The notes under the pieces: generated by a model
Told to the model about the DNA's origin: nothing
The model's input: the letters and a program-made list of their open reading frames with translations, nothing else
The model's database searches: none
Assembly: GCA_025667525.1 (NCBI GenBank)
Contig: CM046876.1
Span: forward strand, 479,156,557 to 479,220,556
DNA length: 64,000 nt
DNA from: Glebionis coronaria
Taxonomy: Eukaryota > Streptophyta > Magnoliopsida > Asterales > Asteraceae
Direction: 5' to 3'
Part shown: one piece after another, positions 23,511 through 36,135 of the stretch
Layout of the letters: each line of letters begins with the position of its first letter
Numbering within the stretch: the stretch's first letter is position 1
Program-made: the position numbers and the translations under genes

Positions 23511-23899
23511 CGACGTAGAGTCCGCTCCTTTTTGTCTTTTAGTGAATTTGAAATATCTTAGGCTGTTTAAACCTTCAAAGGATATTCTTATGACATTTGG
23601 AATATGCCATATTTAAATTAACATTTTCATTTTAATAAAACATTTTCTTAAAAATAAAGTTTATTAATAATCTTTTGTTACATTTGACAAAAGTGAGTTT
23701 TAAGGCTAATCACTTTTATGATCACTAAGCATGATTAAGATATGTTAGTGTAATGATTATTACCTTGATAATAGTGTTTGTTAGATAATTCGTTTTATGA
23801 TTGTGTTTGACAATAAATGTCTTTGTAATTTGTCGTGATCAAAACTAAGAAAGATTAATTAATACTGACAATGTTTTTAGGCATTGCTTTGCATTAACA

Positions 23900-24663
23900 A
23901 TCTCCCCCTTTTTTATTACGACAAACTATAAACTCATTTACGTAAAATACAAGTTTATTCGAATTATTAATGAGTTTATCACTATCATTTCTCCCCCTTT
24001 GTCGAAGCAAAAAAAGTTAGCACAAGTCTTTGAAGAAGAAAAGAACCGGAATTTTGATAGTAGCTCCCCCTTGGTGCTTACTCCCCTTTGCTTGGGGCAC
24101 CAAGAAAATGAGCTAATGTGACATGCTACACAAAGGTTAGAAGAAAGAAAAGAAACACCAATGTATGTATGTGCGCTACCTACTAACTAACTTGAGAGGG
24201 AGAAAGAAAAGAAATCTCAAATTAGAAGCAAGCATTTGCTAAGTATGTCCAAAGAGTGTGTATTGATAACATCATAGTTCAATTGGTGGAATAAAGGAAG
24301 AAAAAACATCCAGACCAATCAAAGATGATTTAAAATATCAAGGGGTTAAAATTTAGAATTTATGGAATCACCCATAATTAATTTTAAGTTTTAACCATGA
24401 TCAACTCTTTAAACAATGTGTGAACTAGAATTAGAGGGTAAGATAACACACATAACATTCATATTACATAAATATTAAATAACATACAAGAGAAATATTC
24501 ATACACACAATATGAATATTTAAAGCAAAAAAAATATGGAAAATAAACCACAAAGCATAAACTACTCTCATAGTGATAATCTTCCAAGATTGCTTAAGTT
24601 TTAATGACTCAAACAACTAAAGTACAAAATGTGCCTTAGTTGGAAAAGAAAGATGACGAAGCA
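23900..24663 (-). mobile_element. Element A 3' non-coding region with polypurine tract
   Basis: The tract AAAAAAGGGGGAGA (minus) adjoins the LTR at 23900-23913. A second purine-rich stretch (CACCAAGGGGGAGC) lies near 24070-24085. The remainder is AT-rich without coding features. Confidence 0.65.
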
Positions 24664-25203
24664 TCATTCGAAGTTTTGTTCATGGGAACGAAAAATTTTG
24701 AGAGGAGGTCGAGTGAGGAGGAATTCAAGGAAATTTAGCTTGTCATAGATATGAGCAAGTTCAATTTGTTGAAAACGACAACAAGCACACGAGGAACCAT
24801 GATGCAAAAAAAAGTCCTTAGATGGGGGAGGTCCATCAAAATTAGAGGTTGTTGGAGAGTGAGATAATGGATAAGAGATGTTTTCACAATGCCGAGTGAG
24901 GTTAGGGAAAGAAGATAGGTCATTGAGTTGAGGAGAGTTGAAAGGTTTTGGTGGTGGTGGAAGAATTTCCTTTTCTCCGGTAATTGGATTTATAGAGTAA
25001 GTCTAATTCCAATATCGAATCGGAGAGAAAGAGGAATTCTTGGAGGATTTTGGAGAAGAAGAATCATGAGGATTCTTGTTCTTTTTGATCCAAATGGGTT
25101 TAACCGAGATATTTGGTTTCTTTGAAAGCTTAGAAGAAGAATCTTTAGGTTGAGAAGTTTGTGACAAAGAAATGTCAAGGTTAGGAAAGGAAGAATTAGG
25201 CAT
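24664..25203 (-). pseudogene. Small HGxxCxCC protein, module 3 of element A
   Basis: This is a 180-codon frame from ATG 25203 to TGA 24664 with one in-frame TAG at 25003-25005 (codon 67). The N-terminus is Ser/Lys rich (SSKLSKKPNISVKP), the middle Pro rich (ILPPPPKP), then a motif HHGSSCACC followed by a short helical, Leu-rich tail (IYDKLNFLEFLL). The architecture matches the module at 25913-26535. A palindromic array lies upstream at 25390. I do not recognise the family. The Cys/His cluster could bind metal; the tail could dimerise. The TAG probably inactivates it. Confidence 0.55.
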
Positions 25204-25389
25204 TATGAGGGATGAAGAAAAGAACTCCCAAAAGAGAAGAATTTAAAGAAAATAGGCAAGGCAAAGATTTGAAATGAAAAAGAAAGGTTTTAGGAAATGC
25301 TTAGCCAAATTGGGTAAACAAAGAATTCTAACCAAGACAGTGGTCAAAGAAAAAAGACCAAAAACAAGCCAGGAACGGCTTTACTATGC

Positions 25390-25454
25390 ACGGTTCCTTA
25401 AAATAGCCCGCGGTTCCATATCGATATGGATCCGCCTGGGGGCTAAGGAGCCGC
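25390..25454 (-). promoter_or_regulatory. Four-half-site palindromic array, copy 3
   Basis: Diverged half-sites start at 25390 (ACGGTTCCTTA), 25410 (GCGGTTCCATA), 25425 (TATGGATCCGC) and 25444 (TAAGGAGCCGC), spacing 20/15/19. In the inner pair, the change in one arm is partly matched in the other (CCATA/TATGG), which keeps the pairing. It lies 187 bp upstream of the start codon at 25203. No clear TATA box follows. Confidence 0.7.
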
Positions 25455-25912
25455 GTCCAGTGGGCAGCAAACCTTGATTTTCAAAAGTTTTGGAGAAAAA
25501 TAATACTTTTTCAAAATTTTGCAAATCTTGGATTTTTACCTCTTTTAGCACTAGAGTATGATAGGGTTGCATAAAAGCAACACATTCACAAATAATGTCT
25601 TGAAAAAGGGTGACAAAATATTTAGATAACATTTTTATCCAATTTTAAGTCAAGTTTTTAGAGGTTGTAATAGATTTAGGTTCAATTTTAAATAAATTGA
25701 AGTTATTTAATGTGATCACATAGATTAGAGCACATAAAAACTAAATCCATAAATCATCCACATGAGAAAATCATGAGGGAAAAGAAACAAAGTACAAGAA
25801 ATAAAAAAGACAATTAACTACTACAAAGATAGCTAAAAACTAGGTCTTGAATTCATAGATCTCTTTGGCCTGACCTTCTTTTAAAAAAGCATGTTAATTT
25901 AAAAATCATCAT

Positions 25913-26535
25913 TCATCTCCTAGGAGGAGGCATGGAGAACAAGACAAGAAAGAAATCATGCAACCTTCTATGAAGACCAAGCATCTCCAACCTTAGGTTT
26001 TGAATGATGTAGTTATTATAAAGACAACATGAGCAATTTGCACCATGAGCTTCTAGGAACCCAAAGAAGTAAGTATCACCCATGCAGTGGGGGATAAGAA
26101 TGCCCAAAATAGGAGCATTAGTGTTAGAGGGTGGAGGAGGTGGTGGAGGCATAGTGTCTAAGGGTGAGATGGGAGAATTTGGTGGAGAGAAAGGAGAGTA
26201 ACCAAAGGCTCAAGTAAAAAGGGGATACTTTGTAGAGGTTGTGGTTGAGAAATCCGATCCAAAGGAGGACTAGGGGTGAAAGGTGAAGAAAGCTCATTCA
26301 TTCTTAACTGGAATGAAGATGAGGTAGAACCATGTGAATGGTTAGTGCCATGGGTTGAGTTTGTCTTGCATGGAGCAAGGGGTGGTGAAGGTGAAGAAGA
26401 AATGATAATGGGAGAGATCTCATTTTTGGGAGTGTGAAAAGATGAAGAACCAATGTTAGGTATCTTAATCTTAATTTTGAGGCTTCTTTTGGAGGAGGAA
26501 GTTTTGGAGGAAGTGGATGTTCTAGTAGACACCAT
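25913..26535 (-). pseudogene. Small HGxxCxCC protein, module 2 of element A
   Basis: It starts at ATG 26535 (ACAACCATGG context) with a Ser/Lys/Arg-rich N-terminus (MVSTRTSTSSKTSSSKRSL) and a Ser/Pro-rich middle. The frame ends at 26158, but the next frame (open upstream of 26152 to 25913) carries MPPPPPPPSN and then EAHGANCSCC plus a helical tail. One frameshift near 26,190 therefore splits an approximately 200-codon gene. The HGxxCxCC motif and overall order match module 3, so the two are paralogues. Family and function unknown. Confidence 0.55.
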
Positions 26536-26770
26536 GGTTGTGTTAAGGTTTAGAGAAGAGTTAAAGGAATGAAGAATACAATCAACAAGAGAGGGTTTAA
26601 GAAGAGAAGGGAATGAACCAAACTAGTAATGGGTTAAAATCATTTTAGGTGAATAATGAAATTAGGTACCCTAGTTTAGGAAAGTGCAGGTTTTTGCAAA
26701 ATTTTTATCAAAGTTTTACACAAGTTAAGGAAAACAATGTAAAGCAAAGATTCTGTTGAAACAGGGACAG

Positions 26771-26835
26771 GCGGTTCCTTATGTAGGTCTGCGGTTCTTT
26801 ATCTCTAAGGAACCGCGGGTTCGATAAGGAACCGT
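26771..26835 (-). promoter_or_regulatory. Four-half-site palindromic array, copy 4
   Basis: Half-sites start at 26771 (GCGGTTCCTTA), 26791 (GCGGTTCTTTA), 26806 (TAAGGAACCGC) and 26825 (TAAGGAACCGT), spacing 20/15/19. It lies 236 bp upstream of the start codon of module 2 on the same strand. Confidence 0.75.
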
Positions 26836-27111
26836 GACCAGTGGTGTCAAAAATATGCACTTCCTCAAACTTTGGTCAGCCCAGATTTCACACAGGTAAA
26901 TAGCAAGCCAAAGTTAACTATAAATCAAAATCTAGGAATCTAACACACATAATGTGCACAAAGCAATGCAACTTTAGGATTAAAATACTAATAATCCAAA
27001 CATAAAGTATTAGTAGTCAACCATAACAACCCAAATAAAAAGAGAGTAAGAATAAATAGTTCAACAATTCAAACATGTTTACAAACATGTTAACCTTGAT
27101 AAACCAATGCT
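26836..27111 (-). other. Spacer between modules 1 and 2 of element A
   Basis: This is AT-rich, non-coding sequence downstream of the Athila-ORF1-like gene. Nothing is recognised apart from the array that ends at 26835. Confidence 0.5.
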
Positions 27112-28445
<1,334 letters not shown>

Positions 28446-28454
28446 GATTAGTAC

Positions 28455-28945
28455 CTAAATAAACACAAAAGTATTTCCCCCAATTACTCATATGTTACAT
28501 ATAAACTAAAAAACAAAAAGATGAGAATGTGTTTCATCAATCACTTGACAAATTAAGGTTTAATCCTTATCATTCGCATATTCACAATGTTCCTAGTTCA
28601 TCATTAACAATGACACATTGACCATTTAAGATCAATAATGAACTTGAACATTGGTTTTTCAAAACAAGGTTTTTTGGTAAGCATTTAACAATGGCATTAC
28701 CAACTTGTTTATGGGTTCATATCAATTCCATCAATCAACCAAATTATTTAGTCAAAATTCAGATTTGTTCTACAAATGGGTTTTAGTGAAATCTCAATGA
28801 ATATGAACCTAAGGAATCATAGTAACAATACTATGTCAACTCTTATTCCTGGTAAGGTTCTAATTCAATGTCAATTTAAAAAATCCCCAATTATGAATGT
28901 ATGAACCCTAGAACAAATTAGATGAAATTGAAAGAAATAACTTAC
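28455..28945 (-). other. Putative 5'-UTR intron of the ORF1-like gene
   Basis: On the minus strand a strong donor (ATT|GTAAGTTATTTC at 28945) and acceptor (TTGTGTTTATTTAG, ending 28455) bracket 491 AT-rich bases. The downstream exon begins nine bases before the ATG at 28445. The upstream exon follows a TATA box at 29104-29115. Predicted from sequence only. Confidence 0.5.
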
Positions 28946-29103
28946 AATTAATTGATCTTGGACGATGGATGAGTGAAACCCACGAACTTGAATCAATTAA
29001 TTTGAGTGACTGAAGGTTTTTGAAGCTTCAATAATGGTGGAAAAACAAGAAAACCGTCGGCTGTGTGTGTGAAGGAGAGAGAAGGTTTTGTTTGAAAAAG
29101 GGT

Positions 29104-29115
29104 ATTTTATAAAAA
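29104..29115 (-). promoter_or_regulatory. Internal TATA box upstream of the ORF1-like gene
   Basis: TTTTTATAAAAT (minus) lies 27 bp downstream of the degenerate palindromic array and is followed by a CT-rich leader (ACCTTCTCTCTCCTTCACAC). This mirrors the array-TATA layout of the A LTRs. Confidence 0.6.
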
Positions 29116-29141
29116 CTGGCGCTCTGACAAAGTTACTACAC

Positions 29142-29197
29142 GCGGTTCCTTATCGATAGAGAATCGCGTGTTTGAACCGCGCGAGATAAAGAACCGC
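29142..29197 (-). promoter_or_regulatory. Palindromic array, degenerate copy 5
   Basis: It contains GCGGTTCCTTA at 29142, an opposing GAGAATCGC 15 bp later, TTTGAACCGC at 29171 and TAAAGAACCGC at 29187. The 15-bp inner spacing is kept but the outer half-sites are rearranged. It lies upstream of the internal TATA box. Confidence 0.6.
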
Positions 29198-29594
29198 CTG
29201 CAGAGGCAGGTTTTTATCAAATAAAAATAATGAATTTTTGAAAATCAAAATTTTTAAAATACTTAAAAATATATCTTAAACCTTTTTAGGATATCATTGG
29301 ACCACCACAACACTAGGTAATAATGCCTTGTTGAAGGATTACGAGTTGAATCGAGATAGGAAAAGACCGAAACGAACAAATGAATACTCGTAGAAAAGAA
29401 GCAAAGAAGAGAGGAGTCAAGGGAAGTGAATCAAGACCAAGAACATTGCTCAAGAGACAAATTACATTCTTCAAATTGAGGAGGTGAAGAGCTTGTGTCA
29501 TATATAGGGGTTTAAGACGTGCCTTTCTGGCGAAAGTCTAAACGGCTTTAGTAATGAATTATACCAAGCAATTTTGATGCATAGAATAAGATCA
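29198..29594 (-). mobile_element. Element A interior, non-coding, up to element B
   Basis: No domain is visible. A TATA-like CCCCTATATATGAC (minus) near 29495-29508 is followed by a CT-rich leader and could be another start site. The stretch ends at the terminus of B (29595). Confidence 0.4.
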
Positions 29595-29854
29595 TTAATA
29601 CAAGGTTTTTAGCCAAGTATAAAATAAATTCGTTCCAAGTCTTTTCGAATTGATTACCGATTAAAAGTGCGACTCAATTGTTCTTGGTGGAAAGTAAAAA
29701 GGGTTTGGTTTTCTATTCTACTAAAAAGAATAAACGAGCAAAGTGATAAAAATAAGCTAAAAATGATTAACTAAAAATGACTCAGCAATTTAAAAGTAAT
29801 AAAGTAGAACTTAAAACTAAACAGTAAAATACCTTAACTTATAAAAACAGCTGA

Positions 29855-30380
29855 TTCGGAATAAGTCTTTGGTTCGGAATAAATAGCCTTCATTCGGAAT
29901 ATTGCACTCATGCGGAATAACAGCTGACTCGGAATAAAATGCTTGATCCGGAATAATCACTTCATTCGGAATAAATTTGACTCATGCGGAATATTACCTT
30001 CATTCGGAATAACCTTGCTTCATTCGGAATGTTGCTCATGCGGAATAATTGTTTATTCGGAATGTTTGCTCATGCGGAATAAAACACTGGTTCGGAATAC
30101 TGGCTGACTCGGAATAACAAGACAAAAGGCTCATTCGGAATATTAAATGAAAAGGCTTCATTCGGAATAATTTTGAGAAAACTTTGATTCGGCATAAATG
30201 GCTTATGCGGGATAATCAAAACAAAACCTTGGTTCATAAAATATTGCTTTATGTGGAATATTTGAAACAAAGACCTTAGTTCGGAATACTTTCACTCATT
30301 GGAATACACTAAGTAAAAGCTTGGTTCGGAATAATATTAACAAATCCTTGGTTCGGAATGATTAGTTCATTCGGAATCTG
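29855..30380. repeat. TTCGGAATA minisatellite in B LTR
   Basis: The core TTCGGAATA (variants TGCGGAATA, CTCGGAATA) recurs over twenty times at irregular 15-40-bp intervals. It lies in U3, upstream of nothing coding. The 5' LTR stub ends at the first unit of this block (63240). Confidence 0.85.
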
Positions 30381-31067
30381 GGGAGATGAAACAGAATATG
30401 TGCGAAGAACAGGGGAAAACTAAGGCTACGAATTTAAACCAAAATCAACTAAGTTTTAACCAAAAGATTAAACCAAACTAACCACTAATCATCTACTAAT
30501 GATAAACATCAAACCAAATCAACAAAAACACAAAACCCACTTGTTTTTAAAGATCAAAATCAACAAAATAAAAACTTAGAACTTTGAATCAACAAGACAA
30601 GAAAGAACAAGATTAATGAAAGATTGTATTGAAAGATTAAGGTTTAAACAATCAAAAGGAACTATTAAAACTTACAAGATCATGGATTGAATGCTAGAAA
30701 AATAAAAGTTACCAAACACCTTAAGGGTGTTGGTTTTTCCTAAGAAACAAAAGGAAGGAAAAACAGAAAAATGAAGACTAGCTTGAAAATGTGAAGGAGG
30801 TCTCCTATTTATAGGTCTTGGAGTTGGTTGGTGAGTGGCTTTCTCCCTTTCTTTTTGTCTTCTCGTCTTTTTAGTAAAATTGATGTTTTCGACTCTGATT
30901 CGGGATTTGTCGATGAATAAATTCAACTCGTCTTTTAATTTCTTCGTTTAATAGATTTGAGTTCTTCGACATATATAAATCTTCCATCTTTGGTCCTTTT
31001 CTTCGATAAATCTTCAATTAGGCCCATTGACTTCAAATCTTATGCATTTTCGATCTTTCGACTTTGT

Positions 31068-31072
31068 CTTTA
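31068..31072. repeat. Target-site duplication of element C, left copy
   Basis: CTTTA lies directly before the LTR terminus TGTAACACCCCC and recurs at 54945-54949 after the last LTR. Nothing like it flanks the middle LTR, so the whole array descends from one insertion. Confidence 0.9.
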
Positions 31073-34000
31073 TGTAACACCCCCAGATTGGTCAAATGCT
31101 GCGGAATAATAGTTGGGGTGTTACTTGGGTGGATCGACAGCACATCGCATATAGAGCGATGATCATAAAATCATTTAAAAACATATTACATGAATTAATC
31201 GTACACATTGTATCTTGTCCAAAAGAAAAACCACATTTATTGAAAAACAGAAGTAAATATCCCAGCCCAATGGTCAACATGATGCTTTCCTAAAATGCTG
31301 GAATCCAATGCATGAACCTGCTTACTTTCCTGAGAAAACATGAAAGTAAAAATGTGGGGGTCAACACGAAGTTGGTGAATTCACAGGTTTAATTAAATAA
31401 AGTATTAATATGCAAAGCATCACGAAGGTAGCAGGACATCACAGCCCAATACTACAGTAGTTCCTACTGCCCTGTAATAGAAGCTAGACATGATTTTCAG
31501 TACGCCCATTGGGTCTATCCTGATGTTTGTTTCCCTTAGTCCGACAATGACATAAACCTGCTGCTTGGCCTAAGCATCACGTGACAGCTGATCACGACAG
31601 GCCGGGTGTTGTCAATACCCGAATAGTACTATCCATACATTTCGCGCTACACTATTAACTATTACAGTCCACGGGAATGGGGTAACAATAGGCAATGAAT
31701 TGTTGTTGTCTGTGCATGCTTGCATAAAAATAAAAGTTGGCATGTTTTCTCCCCCAGTTATAAAACAGTAAAGATGGGGCCATGAACTCACCTTAGTGAT
31801 AATGTGGTAGTGAGGATGATGTCACAGTATAGTCACGTACTGGAGAAATTACCTAAGTAATTTGAATGTCTCAGTGAATGTAGAAATAATTATGCATGAC
31901 AATGGGTGCATATGAAAAATGTATGATCACAGTTTATAGCTTGATACGTTGGCTTAATTTATTCTCAATAAATTAAGGATGTGTTTATATATATTGTTTT
32001 CAAGGAAATAATATATATTAATGTACGAGTTTATTAATTTGTGTTTAAGGAAAAAGTATAGTAAATTAAATAATTCCACAAGTTTTATTTAATTTAAATG
32101 AAGATTAAACTTTATACCTTGTTCTATTTTTAAGGTTTCACAAAAGATATGGTTAAATGATTTTGTTAATATCGTATGGTTGTAATTTAATTTAAAATAA
32201 CCCGTCTTGTGATAACCCTTTTTAAGTAATTAAATTGGGATTACACTTGTAAATAATATATAGTTTAGAAATCATATATATTTTCATTCGTTATAGTTAT
32301 TACATCGTTAGTCCTTGTCGGTTATCCCGTTTAATAAAAACGCCCCTAGGGCTTGATAAACTTTCGGGAAATGGCAAAATACCCCCCTCCAATCCCACGG
32401 CATGAAAATAAGTGGGATTAGGGTTTGATTAAAGTTTCAAAAACGTCACAAATGGCCCTTGTAGTTCACTAGTACACACGGTTTGATTTTTGGTACTCTC
32501 TAGTTTCAAAAACATCATAACCGGCCCTTGTATTTTATATAAGTCACGAAAATGATTAAGGTTTCTCTTGTTTCTCAAAACTGGCCATATCTTTTGGAAC
32601 TTGTCACAAATGGCCCAAAAAGTTATTTGTTAAAATCAAATGGGCTAAAGTGGCCCATTTAAGTCACGGTTTGTGTGTGTTTAAGCTTAATGGGCTTAAA
32701 TGGCCCAACAAGGGTCTCGGTTCATTTTAATTAGGTTTTACCAAAGTTAAATAAATTTTACCGAGTAGTAAAAGTAATAAGTGAAGGTTTCTATTTTAGC
32801 ATTACCACTTTTGGGTCCAATCTTTCACCAATATACATAACCGGCACAAAAAGTAACCCTTTATTTCCTTTAATGGGCTACACGGCCCATTTAACATTCG
32901 GTTAAGGTAAAATGAGGTTGGGCTTGGTAAAACTTGGTGGTAACTTAGTAAATATTAATTTTCTCACTAATGGGCTTGTGTTAGTTTACTATATGGGCTT
33001 ATATATATCCGGCTTATATTTCTTTTTATTACCACTAGGCTTATATAGGTTCGGCTTATATTTTTATTACCCCTAGCTTATATAGTTTCGGCTTATATTA
33101 ATTTTACACATGAGCTTATATAAATTCGGCTTATATTAATATGGTCATGTTTTCAAGTTAGCTTATAATCCAAAGGTAGTATTCGGCAAAAAAAATGATT
33201 TACACATAAGTTTAACTTAGTGTGATATGTATAAGTTCAAAACAATTTATGGGAAGGGAAACTAGCTTATAAGCTCTTATTAGTACGCGGCTTATATGTT
33301 TTAAGGCAAAGGAAATTGCTAACGCTCCTATAGATTCACGTACACTTATTTTTAAGGATTTATCATGTAAGGCTTCCCAATTTTTATTTATGCCGTGTGT
33401 TTATAAGTTACCTAGAGTGGGATTAAGAACTTTTACGTGTGCATGTATACTAACCTTATTATGTTTATCATGGGGATGCATGAAACGCATAAATGAATAA
33501 GGAAAAGTATAGGGAAGTTCATGCTTACTTGTTTTGGCCAAAGTGTAGACGAAAGGTGATGGAGATGAGGCGGCTTATATTCACACGAGTCTTAGGAGAC
33601 TTTACTTCAAGTCTTCAATGCTAGATTCGGGTAGTAAATGTGATAGGTTGAGGTTTGTTTAGTCTAGGTGTTTTGTGAGGATTTGATCCGAGTGTTTGTG
33701 GTGAGGGAGAGTAATGTGTGTCACAAGGTTATATGTAATCAAGGTGAAGCAAGAGAGGAGTGGTTTAGGAATGAGACACGGCAAGAGAGAGTAAACCAAG
33801 ATTTTCTAGCTTGGATTTGTACACTAAGGTACATAACCTTAAATGTCCCAAAATGTACAAGTTTGGTAGGGTTTGTGAAGGTATGCCGTGGCATTTGAGG
33901 GTTCCAAGAAGAGTGGGAAGATGTGTATGTAATAATAGGTTTAAGGTTGTACAAAAGTTATGTGTGGTGTGGGATGGTTACACGGCTAAGACAAGGAAGA

Positions 34001-34897
34001 GAGGTGATGTGTATTAGCTTCCTTAATCATCCTCCAAGTACATTTCTTTAAATGTTAGCTTAGTACAAATTACCCATGGTTTAGGAAAGGGAAAACCAAA
34101 ACCGGCGGTTTTGGGTACTTGTTAGGGAGGGAAAATATATTTTGTGTATTAAGTTGTTAATATAAATGTTAAGTTATAAAAGTTTGTAAGATTTTAGTGA
34201 AAAGGTTTGTGGTTAAGTATTTATATACGGGTATGAATAGGTTGGGTTCGTTTTGCACATTAGTCGGGTTAAAATATGTGTCAAATGATTTTAAGTCATA
34301 GTAATGTGAGTAAGCCCGGGTTTTAAGTGTTCAAGTTACGTTTAGTGCCTTTTTGGTGAAAGAATGGTCCCTAGGTAGTTATATTAGTACATTTACGTAT
34401 AAAATATATTCATAGTATGATTTATTAAATAATCATATGTAAAAGTGATAGTTAGGGTTGTCTGAAATCATTTACTGTAAAAAATATATATATATATATA
34501 TATATCTTATTTAAATTCACCATTGCTTATACATTTATAATTAGGCAATCAGTCATATACTGTGATCATGACGTTGTTCTTGGAGAAAAATCAGTGGGGT
34601 GCATGCAAGTGATCATATGTTTCAAAAGACTCAAAGTCCTTTATATTAGGTCATTTGTTGTCCTGTATGATTACTGAAATATAATCGTACAAATGTAGTC
34701 ACACTTTTGTAATAAAAGTGCATAGTCACAATAAAATTGTGATAAAATTGCTTTCCTGATAAGATGATGCATGCTTATTAAATGCATGGGATGGTTCAAA
34801 TGATTCATGCAAAGAAAAGTGGTATAAAATATTTAGATATCATGAAGTGACGTACATAATGTTCACAAGTCAAAACCTGAAATTCTCAGGTTTTACA
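31073..34897 (-). repeat. Element C LTR1 (3' LTR of unit 1)
   Basis: It is 3,825 bp with TG..CA ends. It differs from LTR2 and LTR3 at several shared sites (for example CTGCGG against CAGCGG near 31100, TGATCACGAC against TGATCATGAC near 31600, CACAAGG against CTCAAGG near 33720) and has a longer TA tract near 34486. An inverted repeat AAAACCTGA/TCAGGTTTT lies at its right end (34872-34894). Confidence 0.9.
32985..33140. repeat. GGCTTATAT repeat cluster in C LTR
   Basis: GGCTTATAT or AGCTTATAT recurs about eight times, often as TTCGGCTTATATT. It is duplicated in LTR2 (about 43010-43165) and LTR3 (about 53030-53190). The region upstream is also dense in TGGCCCATTT-type repeats. Confidence 0.7.
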
Positions 34898-34916
34898 GCA
34901 TAAACCCGTTATTTTA

Positions 34917-34932
34917 GCTTTGTCCTCAAAGC
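34917..34932 (-). other. GAGGAC hairpin near the 3' end of C unit 1
   Basis: The minus strand reads GCTTTGAGGACAAAGC, a GCTTTG/CAAAGC stem 19 bp inside the LTR1 boundary. The same structure recurs at 44941-44956 in unit 2, and a sequence variant occurs in element D. Confidence 0.6.
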
Positions 34933-34950
34933 TTAAGGTGACGTCACTGC

Positions 34951-36120
34951 TTAGGTAAAAAGGTGTGGATACTTGGCTTTGAATGATTCTTCGTGTTCCC
35001 AAGTAAACTCAGGTCCTTTCCTAGAGTTCCATCGTACTTTAACTAACGGGATTTGGCTTCTCTTCAACCTCTTGACTTCTCTCTCCACAACTTCCACTGG
35101 TTCTTCTACAAATTGAAGTTTGTCATCGAAATGGACTCCTTCCAATGGCATTGCTAAAGGTTCATCTGAGTAGCACTTCTTCAAGTTTGAGACATGAAAT
35201 GTAGGGTGTACTCGGCTTAACTGTTGAGGCAGTTCTAAACGGTAGGCAACCTCTCCAATTCTGGAAATCACTTTGAAGGGTCCTACGTAACGTGGATTTA
35301 GCTTTCCTCGTTTCCCAAACCGTACAACACCCTTCCAAGGTGACACCTTTAGCATAACACGGTCACCTACGGCAAACTCCATAGGTTTACGTTTCCTATC
35401 AGCATAACTCTTCTGTCTATCCTGGGCAGCTTGAATTCGTTGCTTGATGAGAGTGATTTTCTCAGTGGTCTCTTGGATTAGTTCGGGTCCTGTTAGCTGA
35501 AATTCTCCCACTTCTGCCCAGCATACTGGTGAGCGACATTTGCGGCCATAGAGGGCCTCAAATGGTGCTGCCTTAATACTGGCATGGTAACTGTTGTTGT
35601 AGGAGAACTCTACTAATGGGATGTGTTCGACCCATCCTTTTCCAAAGTCGATCACACATGCCCTCAACATGTCTTCTAGTGTTTGGATTGTTCGTTCACT
35701 CTGCCCGTCTGTCTGTGGATGATATGCGGTGCTCATATCTAGGTTTGTTCCCAACGCTCTTTGAAAAGCTTTCCAAAAGTTTGATGTAAACCTGCCATCT
35801 CTATCACAGATGATTGAGACTGGTATTCCATGTCTTGTCACGACTTCCTTCAAGTATATCTTGGCTAATCTGCTTAGAGAATCATTTTCCCTGATGGGTA
35901 GGAAATGGGCGGATTTTGTGAGGCGGTCTACGATTACCCAGATTGTATCGTATCCGTGAGATGATGTAGGAAGTTTGGTGATAAAATCCATGGTGATATT
36001 ATCCCATTTCCATTTTGGTATGTCGGGTTGAACAAGTAACCCTGATGGTCGTTGATGTTCGATTTTTACTTTAGCACAAGTCAGACATTTCTTCACATAG
36101 GTGGCAATGTCGGCTTTCAT
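34951..36120 (-). CDS. Integrase and C-terminal chromodomain-like part, C unit 1
   Basis: There are 389 codons. The zinc-binding cysteines are at residues 12 and 15 (KKCLTCAK); the HH half lies beyond the upstream stop. Catalytic residues are Asp45 (ITMDFI), Asp106 (IICDRDGRF) and Glu142 ([11 protein letters not shown]). A GPF-type DNA-binding C-terminal domain follows (ligand block [21 protein letters not shown]), then a chromodomain-like end ([19 protein letters not shown]) as in Tekay. It is in frame with the upstream RNase H segment but separated by TAA at 36136-36138. Enzyme role: inserts the DNA copy into the genome. Confidence 0.85.
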   Translation of the reverse strand: MKADIATYVKKCLTCAKVKIEHQRPSGLLVQPDIPKWKWDNITMDFITKLPTSSHGYDTIWVIVDRLTKSAHFLPIRENDSLSRLAKIYLKEVVTRHGIPVSIICDRDGRFTSNFWKAFQRALGTNLDMSTAYHPQTDGQSERTIQTLEDMLRACVIDFGKGWVEHIPLVEFSYNNSYHASIKAAPFEALYGRKCRSPVCWAEVGEFQLTGPELIQETTEKITLIKQRIQAAQDRQKSYADRKRKPMEFAVGDRVMLKVSPWKGVVRFGKRGKLNPRYVGPFKVISRIGEVAYRLELPQQLSRVHPTFHVSNLKKCYSDEPLAMPLEGVHFDDKLQFVEEPVEVVEREVKRLKRSQIPLVKVRWNSRKGPEFTWEHEESFKAKYPHLFT

Positions 36121-36135
36121 GTTCGGCCACCAGTA

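Larger units (their letters stand above)
22293..23899 (-). repeat. Element A 3' LTR
   Basis: It is 1,607 bp; the minus strand begins TGTTAATGCAAAGC after a purine tract and ends CTAGTTTCTATA (the usual CA end has mutated to TA). It contains the palindromic array at 23445-23510, a TATA box at 23408-23417 (CTTATAAATAG, minus) and a three-unit 75/76-bp repeat at about 22650-22860. Confidence 0.85.
29595..31072 (-). repeat. Element B 3' LTR, left part
   Basis: The first 265 bp match 62976-63240 closely. A TATA box (CCTATAAATAGGAG, minus) lies near 30803-30816. The LTR is interrupted by C at 31073 and resumes at 54950, total about 1,662 bp. The plus-strand ends are TTAATA..TATTAA rather than TG..CA. 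Confidence 0.85.

Noticed and set aside
29855..30380. CRISPR-like array
   Set aside because: The TTCGGAATA units are short and irregularly spaced with no constant-length spacers; it is an LTR minisatellite in a plant element.
33668..34017. Small frames in C LTRs (also near 43696 and 53719, and at 31092, 41120, 51143)
   Set aside because: They repeat only because the LTRs repeat, and have no domain or plausible start context.
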